Below are positions 1-8,150 of a stretch of 64,000 bases of DNA, one piece after another. Each line of letters begins with the position of its first letter. Position 1 is the first letter of the stretch. Location of the stretch: positions 930,001 through 994,000 of the forward strand of contig CBDFLD010000022.1 of the NCBI GenBank assembly GCA_965249005.1. Reading direction: 5' to 3'. The position numbers and the translations under genes are program-made. A model generated the notes under the pieces. It was not told the DNA's origin and made no database searches. It saw only the letters and a program-made list of their open reading frames with translations. The DNA comes from CBDFLD01 sp965249005. GTDB taxonomy: Bacteria; Acidobacteriota; UBA6911.

Positions 1-528
1 AGGGCTGCAAATCTGAAAAGTAGGGATTCTTATCGCGCTTGCCGCGACAAAATCCGGGCTCTTTGAAGTTTCAATGCGTTTTGGAGTGGATCTCAACGAG
101 GGACCAAGCTCGTAGCGGGCGAAGTAAAGTTCAATGTCTTCACGTTCGAAGGGATCTTCCTGGCCGGCCCCAGGCCGGAAAAGTGGATGGCTTGGCGCAT
201 ATACAAAGAAGCCGCGGTGATGTTCAGTCCCGACTAAAACTGCTGGAATGGGAGTTCTTTTCGTCGGAGGAACTCTTGAATTACAGATAGGCAGGACTTT
301 TTGAATCGCACAGGATCATCCTCCTGAAAAGCGATTCCTGACTGCCGCTTATGGAGAAAGAATCCGATGGGTGGTTCCGGGCAAGAGTGCGGTTCTTCTG
401 GCGATTGAACCTGAGCAGCCAGGTTCTACTTCAGTCGTTAGTACAAGGATGAGCCAGCAGTAACAAGTCAAGCCTAAGGTTGAGATACTAGAGTCCTGTG
501 ATCGAGAACTTGTGGAGGGGGGAACAAA
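1..528. other. Degraded region upstream of IS200 copy 1
   Basis: No intact gene is supported. On the + strand a frame open from 67 to 237 without an ATG reads like a protein C-terminus (it includes VKFNVFTFEGIFLAGP and ends FSPD), so it may be the tail of a lost gene; I do not recognise the family. From 240 to 528 I see no coding signal. The region ends at the IS200-type element. Confidence 0.3.
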
Positions 529-1118
529 TTAATGTCCCACTCGGGGATGGGTGAAATCCCTCGCCTTCAGGCGAAGCCTTTAGGAGGCTTGCGGTACAAT
601 GATGCATGCCGAGATACCGGAAAGGATCGCACACAGTCTATGAGCTGCAATATCACTTTGTGTTTATCACGAAGTACCGCAAGCCGGTCCTGAAGGGGGA
701 CATAGCCAGAAGGACAAGAGAGCTGATCCGAGAGATCTGTGCATCTGAGGATGTGGTGATTGTGAAAGGGAATGTGAGTCCAGATCATGTGCACTTGATG
801 TTGAGCATGCCGCCGCAGGTGTCGCCGAGCCGAATCATGCAGGCCGTGAAGGGGAAGAGCAGTCACCATCTAATGAGGGAATATAGGTCGGTGCAAAGGG
901 AGTTCTGGGGCCGGCACCTGTGGGCACGAGGGTACTTTGTGTGTACGACAGGAAATGTGACGGACGAAGTGATCAAGCAGTACATTGAGCAACAAGGTGT
1001 CGAGCCCCAGGAGGACCGGGACTTTAAGATAACGGAATAGGCCATTCTATGAGGCGAGGCCTTTAGTCGGCTTCAGCCGACGACCGAAGCCCTCGCCTTC
1101 AGGCGAGGGTAATTCACT
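529..1118 (+). mobile_element. IS200/IS605-type insertion sequence, copy 1 (590 bp)
   Basis: The boundaries come from comparison with a second copy at 28159-28748: the two share the whole interval and diverge immediately outside it. There are no terminal inverted repeats. Instead there are subterminal hairpins, as expected of single-strand Y1 transposition: CTCGCCTTCAGGCGAAG near the left end and a perfect CCCTCGCCT-TCA-GGCGAGGG hairpin near the right end. The right end overlaps the last codons of the DUF1223 gene on the other strand and supplies its stop. Confidence 0.9.
606..1040 (+). CDS. tnpA: IS200-type Y1 transposase TnpA
   Basis: This 144-residue protein has the usual length and layout of IS200/IS605 TnpA, a HUH-type single-strand transposase. 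The metal-binding HUH motif is DHVHLML at about residues 60-66, and the likely nucleophile is the tyrosine of IKQYIEQQG near residue 126. The enzyme would cut and rejoin the hairpin-marked ends of the same element on single-stranded DNA. No TnpB or IscB accessory gene accompanies it, so this is the minimal IS200 form. The copy at 28236 encodes the same protein without a change, which argues that both are intact and recent. The start is the first ATG after the left-end hairpins. Confidence 0.93.
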   Translation: MPRYRKGSHTVYELQYHFVFITKYRKPVLKGDIARRTRELIREICASEDVVIVKGNVSPDHVHLMLSMPPQVSPSRIMQAVKGKSSHHLMREYRSVQREFWGRHLWARGYFVCTTGNVTDEVIKQYIEQQGVEPQEDRDFKITE

Positions 1119-1929
1119 CACCGTCAGGATGGCGGAGCACGCGGGTAGCCGCAGCACCGACAATTCTCAGTCCCTCGTGATCCTGAATAAAAGCCACGAC
1201 TTTCAGATCAGGTTTTTTCCATTCGGGATTGAAACGCAGTTTTCGCTTGACCCGAAAATGCTTGGTAGATTTCTCACCGATCTTGCCAATCAAACTCAAG
1301 TGCCTCACCACTGATGCATGGGTGAGGGTTCTCCCGGCATTCTCACCCCGAGAGACCTTGGAGTGGAGGTTGTCCTCGGTCAGCGCCAGGAAGACGTCCA
1401 GGGATTGGATTTCGGATCCAAGTCCCGGTAAATCCCAAGCGCGGACTACTACGTTAAGCTCTCCACTCTGCCGTGGCGAAGTTTGCTCCAGCTTGATTCC
1501 CATCTGTAGCTTCCGTGATTTGGCGGACCGGGCAATCGCCTGGACAGCCTTTCTTCGATCACTACCCACTAGTTGAATCGCGCCGTTTACGACCATCTGT
1601 GGTGTATAGACTTGGCCCGACCCCCAAGCCCGAGCGAATTTCTGCTGTCTCTGGGTAAACTGAGCCGCGGAGAACGGGTCCTTCCAGCCCAAGCGGTTCC
1701 AGTAGTCGACGTGTTCTCCAAGCGGGATGATCAGAACACCAGGTACTGGCTGCTCTCTCTGTAGTTCGATGAGCAACTCGTCCGCCGGGGGGCAGCTGGA
1801 ACAACCTTCCGAGGTAAACAGCTCCACGATGACTAGGCGAGGTGTTTCCGGTTTGTCTCTTCCGGCAAGCTGTTGTCGCGGGTGAAGATTATTAGGACTG
1901 TTTAGCCCTACCAGCGCTATCGCAACCAA
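1114..1929 (-). CDS. DUF1223 family secreted thioredoxin-like protein, 3' end altered by IS200
   Basis: The first third carries VIVELFTSEGCSSCPPADEL, the hallmark of DUF1223 proteins, which have a thioredoxin-like fold with a CxxC-type motif and are usually exported. The start is uncertain: a TTG at 1929 gives VAIALVGL, and the open frame extends further upstream through RTFILLVAIALVG, which looks like a signal segment, but no ATG is in frame. The gene lies just downstream of, and nearly overlaps, the anti-sigma gene at 1949-2209, so it was probably co-transcribed with the sigma/anti-sigma pair. The stop codon at 1114-1116 lies inside the IS200 right end, so the native C-terminus has been replaced. 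The protein is near normal family length, so it may still work. Confidence 0.7.
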   Translation of the reverse strand: MVAIALVGLNSPNNLHPRQQLAGRDKPETPRLVIVELFTSEGCSSCPPADELLIELQREQPVPGVLIIPLGEHVDYWNRLGWKDPFSAAQFTQRQQKFARAWGSGQVYTPQMVVNGAIQLVGSDRRKAVQAIARSAKSRKLQMGIKLEQTSPRQSGELNVVVRAWDLPGLGSEIQSLDVFLALTEDNLHSKVSRGENAGRTLTHASVVRHLSLIGKIGEKSTKHFRVKRKLRFNPEWKKPDLKVVAFIQDHEGLRIVGAAATRVLRHPDGE

Positions 1930-1948
1930 GAGAATAAACGTTCTGACT

Positions 1949-2209
1949 TCATTCCGATTCCTTACTGTCTTGCCGCCTAGCTAAAGAGCGCTCTAGGACT
2001 TGTCGCTCAAGCTTTTCGACAATTTCTGATTCCTGACCTAACCTCCAGCGGTTTCGGGCTCCATCACCAATGGCGCGCAATTGCTTCATATAACGCCGGC
2101 AAAGCGGACAATGAAGCAGGTGCAACCAAACTGACAGGCGGGTCCAACGGGATTTCGTTGTCTCGTCGCTGGCAACCTTACGCGCGGCTTCCCTACAGGA
2201 TATTGCCAT
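1949..2209 (-). CDS. zf-HC2-type anti-sigma factor
   Basis: This small 86-residue protein begins MAISCREAARK and contains HLLHCPLCRRYMKQLR, a zinc-binding Hx3Cx2C motif as in zf-HC2/ZAS anti-sigma proteins. Its start is 2 nt after the stop of the sigma factor C-terminal segment at 2212, the usual sigma/anti-sigma arrangement with translational coupling. The remaining C-terminus is charged and helical (LERQVLERSLARRQ), and I see no transmembrane segment, so it is probably a cytoplasmic zinc-type anti-sigma. Its partner gene is interrupted by an insertion sequence, so the protein may have nothing to bind unless the element excises. Confidence 0.8.
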   Translation of the reverse strand: MAISCREAARKVASDETTKSRWTRLSVWLHLLHCPLCRRYMKQLRAIGDGARNRWRLGQESEIVEKLERQVLERSLARRQDSKESE

Positions 2210-2540
2210 GGCTATCCATTGACCCCCTTACGCTCCAGGCATTCTCTGAGATGGTTGCGGGCCCGATAATGCAGCACCCCTAAGTTTGTGCGGGACACTC
2301 CCAAAATCTTACATATTTCATCATTATCAAGTCCCTCAACTTCACGAAGTGTGAACGCCATCCTTTGCTGAGTCGGGACAATGTTGATGCACTCGTCTAT
2401 GAGTTTACGAACTTCGGTACGGTATAGTTGCGTGTCTGTTTGGCTGGGCGGCCGGAACCAGCTTCCATCGGGATTAAACCGTTGCTCAACAAGGTCGTCA
2501 ATCTCATCCATCCTTCCCTCTCGCTGTACCTCACGCCTAG

Positions 2541-4008
2541 AGCAGTCCGTGGTAAAAGTCTGGTAAATCCTTTTGTTCGCAATCGACTCTCTACTGCGCT
2601 TCGACTAAAATCGACGCATGGCCATGGGAAAAAAGAAACGCAAGTCGAAGCAGAAAAGCATGTGGGTGCCGACTCAACATCTCCCCAGGAGTGCATCCCA
2701 CCCTTTCTACCAGCGATTGAATCAGGTGCTCGACGAAGCCGGGTTTGACGAGTTTGTCGAGCAGCGATGTGCGTGTTTTTATGCACCCAAGATGGGTCGC
2801 CCAAGTCTGGCACCTGGTCGATACTTCCGTCTTTTGATGATCGGATACTTCGAGGGACTGGATTCGGAGCGAGCTATCGCCTGGCGTGCTGCCGATTCGC
2901 TGAGCCTGCGCGGGTTCTTGGGACTCGAGTGGGGCGAGGATCCGTCGGATCATTCGACGATCTCCCGCACGCGACGGCGCATGGATGTGGAGACGCATAG
3001 CGCAGTCTTTGCCTGGATCCTGAGCCGGCTCGCTGAGGCGGACCTGGTGAAGGGCAAGACCCTCGGGGTGGATGCGACCACTCTGGAAGCCAACGCGGCT
3101 TTGCGCAGCATTGTACGGCGGGATACCGGAGACAGTTACGAGACCTACTTGACGAAACTGGCACAGGAATCGGGTATTGAGACACCGACCCGGGAGGATC
3201 TGGCGCGCATAGATCGCAAGCGGCCGAAGAAGGGTTCCAACGATGACTGGCAGCACCCGCAGGATCCGGACGCCCGCATCACCAAGATGAAGGACGGCCG
3301 CACGCATCTGGCTCACAAGGCCGAACACGCCGTGGATCTGGAAACCGGAGCGGTGGTTGGCATCACGGTTCAGGGAGCCAACCAGGGCGATACGACGACG
3401 ATCAAGAAGACGCTCATTGAAGCGGCCGAACAACTCGAGGGTGTGCTGCCTGAAAGCGATAGACTGCAGGAGCTTGTGACCGACAAGGGATATCACAGCA
3501 CGCAACTGGTAGAAGATCTCGAGCAACTGGAGATCCGAAGCTACATTTCCGAACCAAAGCGGGGTAAACGGCGGTGGCACGGGAACACCCGTGCGCGGGA
3601 TGCCGTGTACCGAAATCGTAGACGTATCCGAGGAGAACGGGGAAAGCGCCTGCTTCGCCAACGGGGAGAACGACTGGAACGACCTTGTGCACACCTCTAT
3701 GAAACAGGTGCAATGCGGCGGACATATCTCCGTGGTCATCCAAACATCCTCAAACGGTTGCTGCTTCATGTCGGTGCATTGAATCTCGGACTGCTGATGC
3801 GACAGCTGTATGGCGTGGGCACGCCGCGGAGTCTGCAGGGGCGTCTCTGCGCCTTTCTGACGCGTATCTTGGCCTTTTTCAGATGGTCGAGGTCTTCCTC
3901 GGCCACTTTTTGGCCGAGGAAGACATCTGTAGATGACTTCCATCCAGTATGCACCAGGATCATCGTTGTCCGTGGATCTGTGCTCCATCCGGTTTTAGCC
4001 ACGGGCTG
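2541..4008 (+). mobile_element. IS1182-type insertion sequence (about 1468 bp), CTAG target duplication
   Basis: Direct CTAG repeats at 2537-2540 and 4009-4012 bound the element. Its ends are imperfect inverted repeats: left AGCAGTCCGTGGTAAAA, right (reverse complement) CAGCCCGTGGCTAAAA. It carries one transposase gene on the + strand and sits inside an ECF sigma gene. The transposase stop codon TAG at 4010-4012 is part of the target duplication, not of the element. Confidence 0.87.
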
Positions 4009-4012
4009 CTAG
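2618..4012 (+). CDS. IS1182/IS5-superfamily DDE transposase
   Basis: This 464-residue DDE transposase has the two N-terminal blocks FYAPKMGRPSLAPGRYFRLL and DHSTISRTRRRM, typical of the IS1182/IS5 group. Likely catalytic residues are the Asp of GVDATTLEANA, the Asp of LVTDKGYHS, and the Glu in the block ending YETGAMRRTYLRG, which in this family follows a conserved ER-rich helix. The C-terminus ends LATGC and the reading frame is closed by a TAG formed by the duplicated CTAG target. In a different target the protein would run on, which is unusual. The frame is intact over the whole element, so the enzyme may be active. Confidence 0.88.
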   Translation: MAMGKKKRKSKQKSMWVPTQHLPRSASHPFYQRLNQVLDEAGFDEFVEQRCACFYAPKMGRPSLAPGRYFRLLMIGYFEGLDSERAIAWRAADSLSLRGFLGLEWGEDPSDHSTISRTRRRMDVETHSAVFAWILSRLAEADLVKGKTLGVDATTLEANAALRSIVRRDTGDSYETYLTKLAQESGIETPTREDLARIDRKRPKKGSNDDWQHPQDPDARITKMKDGRTHLAHKAEHAVDLETGAVVGITVQGANQGDTTTIKKTLIEAAEQLEGVLPESDRLQELVTDKGYHSTQLVEDLEQLEIRSYISEPKRGKRRWHGNTRARDAVYRNRRRIRGERGKRLLRQRGERLERPCAHLYETGAMRRTYLRGHPNILKRLLLHVGALNLGLLMRQLYGVGTPRSLQGRLCAFLTRILAFFRWSRSSSATFWPRKTSVDDFHPVCTRIIVVRGSVLHPVLATGC

Positions 4013-4461
4013 CCTCCAATATCTTCTTATAGAGGATGCCAAACAACCATGTCCGGACATGGGACCTTCCTTCAAACTGGCCTGCCTTTTCGATAAAGGT
4101 GGTAAAAGTGTCCTGGGTTATTTCCTCTGCACGCTGGGGTCCGAGGCCTGAGGCTCGCGCGGTGCACAAGATGTGGCCGAGATACTGCTTCACTACGGCT
4201 CTCAACACGGCAGGCTCGCGTGCCCGGATCCTGGTAGCAAGCCCAGAATCATCGAGTGATGGTGTCGCATTTGGAGAATCTGCGGAGTTCATGGATTCCC
4301 CTATCGCCTTGGCAGAGACGAGGATTTCATTGGTCATGGCGATGATCGGGCAACATAATAGAATCCCACAAAGAAAAGATCCAGACAACCCCTCGAGAGA
4401 GCTTGTCTCAGGAGGGGATTGCCTGGATCCTGCGGTGCGCCTTTAGCTTGTGTTCTAACGC

Positions 4462-5019
4462 TTAAGCCTTTCGTTTCTCTACTCTTAGATTGTTGGTCAC
4501 CGAGAAAACTCCGGATACGCTGTTGGCCACGATTCTAGCCACAGCGCTATCGCCCTTGCTTAGCACAACGCCCTCAAGAATCACTTCTCCGTTCTTGACG
4601 ATGATATGGATATCGGATCGGTGTGGAAGAAGACCAAACGATACCCCCGGACGGACGTATTTCCCCAGCGCTCCGTTGGAGAAAAGAGCGTTGGCGATAG
4701 CGAGGCGGAGCCGATCGTCATAAAACGAAGTCGGCAGAACTTCAATTTGATTGTCGACACCTGTGATTCCCTCGATCTTGGCAACCACGCGTTCTGCGGA
4801 GTTCTTGAGATTCGGCCACCAAACTTGACCGTGTAGGGTCACCTTGGAGCCGTCAGTTTCAAAGCTTAGATTGTCAAACAAGCTATAGTAGGGAAGATTT
4901 CTCAATTGACGGCTAATCCTCCTGTTGACATCAGTACTAGCATTGGCAACTGCGATCGATGTCAAGGCAACAAGGACTAAGAGAGAAATTTGCAATAATG
5001 GTCTCAGGTAGCTTTTCAT
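4462..5019 (-). CDS. Periplasmic protein with two BON domains
   Basis: The protein has 185 residues. Residues 1-28 (MKSYLRPLLQISLLVLVALT...NAS) form a clear cleavable signal peptide. Two BON-type segments follow: about 30-95 (RQLRNLPYYSLFDNLSFE...VTLHGQVWWPNLKNSAERVV then IEGITGVDNQIEV) and about 104-180 (LRLAIANALFSNG...GEVILEGVVLSKGDSAVA, IVANSVSGVFSVTNNLRV). BON domains bind phospholipid membranes or small ligands in the periplasm, as in OsmY. The gene is upstream of the sigma gene on the same strand with 170 nt between, so it could be part of the same stress regulon, though this is inference. A GATAACAATG context suggests only a weak ribosome-binding site. Confidence 0.78.
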   Translation of the reverse strand: MKSYLRPLLQISLLVLVALTSIAVANASTDVNRRISRQLRNLPYYSLFDNLSFETDGSKVTLHGQVWWPNLKNSAERVVAKIEGITGVDNQIEVLPTSFYDDRLRLAIANALFSNGALGKYVRPGVSFGLLPHRSDIHIIVKNGEVILEGVVLSKGDSAVARIVANSVSGVFSVTNNLRVEKRKA

Positions 5020-5170
5020 TGTTATCTCCTTAATAGCTTCTCTCGCCTGAATTCACACTCATTTCACATCGCTAGCTTGCTCACCAATTGAGGCCGGCTA
5101 GACTGTCTTACCCGTTCACGGCTAATGAGTGCATCCAGTTGCTAAGTTCTTACACATTTAATTTAAAAAC

Positions 5171-6100
5171 TCAGCCCAACTGAAAATCACCTCCTATGAG
5201 TGATGCTCGATCAATCCAGGATTCAATTAACGTCGATAAGGTTTTTTGGTAGCCAACCGTGGGGAACTCGGGATTGATGACTACGTTGGTACGTGAAGCC
5301 GTGCGCAGTGTGTTGCCGGCCACAGCCAGCTCCACCTGGTACGGGAACATCACGCGGTTACCCTCGGGGGCCGCCCAATCGCCGTAAGTGGCCTCCGTCA
5401 ACACGTCCCCCCAGATGTGGTCGTTCTGATAAGTCTGGAGCTTCGACAGGCGCCCGCTCGAAGCGTCGACGAAGAGCTCTACCGGAAACACCTCATCCGA
5501 CACCTCGATAACTTAATAGGTTCGCCCGTCAATCTCGACATCAGGTTTGAGCGTGCCCACGTTTTCATCCGCGGCGAGCCTGCGGAGATAGAGTTGTGGG
5601 TTGAGAAGTCGGAATTCCCGCCGAAGCGCCCCGATGCGCACGGAGCTGAGTGCTCGGTCCGACGTCGCGCCAGGCGGGGTAAAGTAGAAATCGTTCCCGG
5701 TCTGGTAGCCCGCCGCCCCGTCGATGACATCCTTGTAAGCGAGCTTTCCGTGAGGGGGGTTGAAGATCTCCCGCTGCCAGTCGAACTTCAAACGGTCATT
5801 CTCCACGTCCCAGAGGAGAGACACGGTGAACGAGCTGGCCTTGATGTCGCCGTGAGCCGGGTTCAGCCCTTGAGCGGGCTCGAAACGCTCGCCGGACGAA
5901 CTATAGCTAAAGCCCCTGAGCTCCAGCAGAGCATCCTGGCCGCCGATCGCATCGAAGGCCTTCTGGCGCGGATTGGCACCTGGCTGACAACCCACCGTCG
6001 CCATCAGGCATAGGGTTAACGCGAAGACCAAGCCGCCCAGCGAGCTGTGCTTGTTCGCGAGTTCTTGTCGCGTCCGGAGTCTGTTCACGGTGTTTGCCAC
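5171..6100 (-). pseudogene. Lipoprotein gene with in-frame TAA; resembles the N-terminal domain of MBL-fold hydrolases
   Basis: The GTG at 6100 starts a lipoprotein signal: FALTLCLMATVGCQPG, with lipobox TVGC. The reading frame stays open through KAFDAIGGQDALLELRGFSY and EIDGRTY, is stopped by TAA at 5513-5515, and continues in the same frame as VIEVSDEVFPVELFVDAS to a second stop at 5171. A single CAA-to-TAA change explains the break, so this is one gene of 310 codons with a nonsense mutation. I recall similar sequence as the non-catalytic N-terminal part of some secreted metallo-beta-lactamase-fold hydrolases, but the metal-binding HxHxDH motif is absent, so the 3' part may also be lost. 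Function unknown. The gene follows an NTF2-like gene with 2 nt spacing. Confidence 0.6.
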
Positions 6101-6102
6101 CC

Positions 6103-6477
6103 TCAGGGGTGCAGATGGAAGACCTTGTTCATGATCTTCCACTCCCCGTCGACTTTTAGCAACGTGAACAAGTCGGTGTACCGGCTGCCGTTCCAGTTGT
6201 CGAGTTCAAGCCGCACGGTGGCGACCGTGTTAATGAGGTCGATGCTGGCGATCCGTGCTTGGAGCCCCGTCGCTGGATCGTTCTCGTCAACCCAGTCAAA
6301 AAGCCGCTGGATAGGGCCGGCGAACAAGTCGGCACCGGCATAACCGAAGATCGTCGCGTCCTCGTGGAAGGCAGGCTTCATGTCGTCGCCTTTGCCGGAT
6401 CTGCCGCCATCGATGTAGTGCTGGACGACCGCGGCGATCACGTCGTACTCGCTCACGTTTAAAGTTGCAGTACTCAT
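6103..6477 (-). CDS. NTF2-like (SnoaL/lumazine-binding-like) protein, paralog 1
   Basis: A 124-residue protein with the cone-shaped NTF2-like fold signature: an N-terminal helix VIAAVVQHYIDG, the segment MKPAFHEDATIFGYAGADLF, strand block INTVATVRLELDNW, and the end TLLKVDGEWKIMNKVFHLHP. It belongs to the nuclear-transport-factor-2/putative lumazine-binding group (PF12893-like); members are enzymes or small-molecule binding proteins and no substrate can be read from sequence. It is paralogous to the protein at 7719-8093, with about three quarters of residues the same by eye. The two copies flank an oxidoreductase gene on the same strand, which suggests duplication within one operon. Confidence 0.8.
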   Translation of the reverse strand: MSTATLNVSEYDVIAAVVQHYIDGGRSGKGDDMKPAFHEDATIFGYAGADLFAGPIQRLFDWVDENDPATGLQARIASIDLINTVATVRLELDNWNGSRYTDLFTLLKVDGEWKIMNKVFHLHP

Positions 6478-6552
6478 GAGTTCACTCCTTTTCTTAGTGT
6501 CGTTTACGTTCTGTGGACGACTACCATTCGCTGATGCGCGGACGGTCCCCGC

Positions 6553-7698
6553 TCACGAGATCTGGACCATCGTTTTGCCAAAGTTCTCGCCGCGCAGCAT
6601 GCCGATGAAGGCGTCCACGGAGCTGTCCAGCCCGTGGGTGACGCTCTCACGGTACTTGAGCTTGCCTTCTTTGATCCAGCCCGACATGGTTCGCAACGCC
6701 TCGCCGGCGTCCGGTTGCCGAGCAGCAAGCTCGAAAAAATGGAAGAATCGGAACCCCTCGGTGGAGCCCTCCTCGCCGAGGTCCTTCAGCCCCGCCTCGC
6801 GCAGCCGCTGAAGCGGTGTTGCCTGTAGTTGTTCCCACGGTGCGTTGTTCCTGGCGAGGTTGTATTGGCTCACCCAGCCTGCTACCGGCACGCGGCAACC
6901 CGGGTTCAGCAGCGGGATCACCGCCTCGAGCACTTCGCCGCCAACATTCTCGAAATAGACGTCGATGCCATCGGGCGCGGCAGCCGCCAGCGCGGTGGGA
7001 AGGTCGCCGGCCTTGTAGTCGATGCAAGCGTCGAAGCCGAGCTCGTCGACGACGTAGGCGCACTTCCGCGGCCCGCCGGCGATGCCGACCGCCCGGCAGC
7101 CGTGGATTTTCGCCAACTGCCCGACGACCTGTCCGACCGCACCGCTGGCCGCGCTCACGACCACTGTCTCTCCCGCCTTGATGGTGGCCACGTTGAGCAG
7201 GCCGACATACGCGGCGTAGCCGGTCATCCCCAGGATGCCGAGCGCTGTAGACGGTGGGCCGAGAGAACCGTCCCACTTCTCGATGGGCATCGCCTCATTG
7301 CCCCACTGCAAATCTTCAGGTGTGCCGACACTGTATTCTTGCCATCCGTAGTAACCCACGACGAGGTCGCCCTCCCTCCACCCGTTCGATCGGCTCTCCA
7401 CCACTTCCGACACGGTGCCACCCACGATGGTGGAGCCTACGCTCCGCTCGTTGTTCATGGGGCCGGAAGCGTCGAGGCCGCGCATGTACGGGTCCAGCGT
7501 GAGCCACTTGGTGCGGAGCAGCATCTGACCCTCGGCGATGGGCGGAACCTCCGCCGTCACCACCTCGAAATCCGAGGGCTTGGGCTCGCCCTCCGGATTC
7601 CTCTTCAGCACGATCCTGCGATTGACGACCCCGCCGCCTCGGGCACGGTCTTCAACTGGCTCGATCGCGAGTCCTTGCCGCGTCTTGACACTGTTCAT
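6553..7698 (-). CDS. NADP-dependent zinc-independent MDR oxidoreductase
   Basis: From the ATG at 7698 (preceded by GGAAAGGAAGTCACC) the protein has 381 residues and matches the zinc-independent medium-chain reductase group that includes leukotriene B4 dehydrogenase-like and CurA-like enoyl/alkenal reductases. The N-terminus has RTKWLTLDPYMRGLD, the classic substrate-domain motif of this group. The Rossmann motif is VVVSAASGAVGQVVGQLAK, with NADP-type continuation, followed by IDVYFENVGGEV and the end MLRGENFGKTMVQIS. No catalytic zinc ligands are present, consistent with the subfamily. It lies between two paralogous NTF2-like genes, 20 nt after the upstream one, and was probably co-transcribed with them. 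A role in reducing reactive carbonyl compounds is plausible but unproven. Confidence 0.9.
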   Translation of the reverse strand: MNSVKTRQGLAIEPVEDRARGGGVVNRRIVLKRNPEGEPKPSDFEVVTAEVPPIAEGQMLLRTKWLTLDPYMRGLDASGPMNNERSVGSTIVGGTVSEVVESRSNGWREGDLVVGYYGWQEYSVGTPEDLQWGNEAMPIEKWDGSLGPPSTALGILGMTGYAAYVGLLNVATIKAGETVVVSAASGAVGQVVGQLAKIHGCRAVGIAGGPRKCAYVVDELGFDACIDYKAGDLPTALAAAAPDGIDVYFENVGGEVLEAVIPLLNPGCRVPVAGWVSQYNLARNNAPWEQLQATPLQRLREAGLKDLGEEGSTEGFRFFHFFELAARQPDAGEALRTMSGWIKEGKLKYRESVTHGLDSSVDAFIGMLRGENFGKTMVQIS

Positions 7699-7718
7699 GG
7701 TGACTTCCTTTCCTTTTC

Positions 7719-8093
7719 TCAGGGGTGCAGATGGAAGACCTTGTTCATGATCTTCCACTCCCCGTCGACTTTGAGCAGGGTGAACAAGTCGGTGAACCGG
7801 CTACCTGTCCAGTTGTCGAGTTCAAGCCGCACGGTGGCAACCGTGTCAATGAGGTCGATTTTGGCGATCCGTGCTTTGAGCCCCGTCGCTGGACCGTTCC
7901 CGTCATTCCAGGCAAAGAGCTGCTGGATGGGGCCGGCGAACAGGTCGGTGCCGACATAACCGAAGATCGTCGCGTCCTTATGGAAGGCCGGTTTCATGTC
8001 GTCGCCTCTGCCGGACTTGGCGCCATCGATGTAATGCTGGACGACCTTTGCGATCGCATCATGCTCGTTCACGTTTGCAGGTGTATTACTCAT
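7719..8093 (-). CDS. NTF2-like protein, paralog 2
   Basis: This 124-residue paralog of the protein at 6103-6477 shares MKPAFHKDATIFGYVGTDLF, the strand VATVRLELDNW, and an identical end, TLLKVDGEWKIMNKVFHLHP. The difference between copies lies mainly in the first 10 residues and around residues 60-75. It is the first surviving gene in a minus-strand series with the MDR oxidoreductase, the other paralog and the lipoprotein gene. A strong AGGAGGAAG stretch lies just upstream of its ATG. Role unknown. Confidence 0.8.
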   Translation of the reverse strand: MSNTPANVNEHDAIAKVVQHYIDGAKSGRGDDMKPAFHKDATIFGYVGTDLFAGPIQQLFAWNDGNGPATGLKARIAKIDLIDTVATVRLELDNWTGSRFTDLFTLLKVDGEWKIMNKVFHLHP

Positions 8094-8150
8094 TGGTCTT
8101 CCTCCTCCTAGTGTTATAAACAGTTTGTTGTGCGTTAGCGGTTATCGCAT

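Larger units (their letters stand above)
2212..4292 (-). pseudogene. ECF RNA polymerase sigma factor gene, split by an IS1182-type element
   Basis: The N-terminal half (4292 down to 4013) encodes region 2 of an ECF sigma factor: ARASGLGPQRAEEITQDTF followed by SHVRTWLFGILYKKILEA. The C-terminal half (2536 down to 2212) encodes region 4: QQRMAFTLREVEGLDNDEI and LGVSRTNLGVLHYRARNHLR. The transposon at 2541-4008 lies between them, flanked by CTAG on both sides. Removing the element and one CTAG leaves 609 nt, exactly 203 codons, and joins KKILEA to RREVQREGRMDE in frame, giving a 202-residue sigma factor of normal length. The start chosen is the ATG of MNSADSP, preceded by GGGGAA; ATG codons further upstream are also open. 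The zf-HC2 anti-sigma gene follows directly. Confidence 0.88.

Noticed and set aside
2591..3988. 465-codon frame antisense to the IS1182-type transposase
   Set aside because: The + strand frame carries clear transposase motifs, and the antisense frame has none.
5417..6013. 198-codon + strand frame over the lipoprotein gene
   Set aside because: The minus strand has a signal peptide with lipobox and conserved family features; the + frame has no features.
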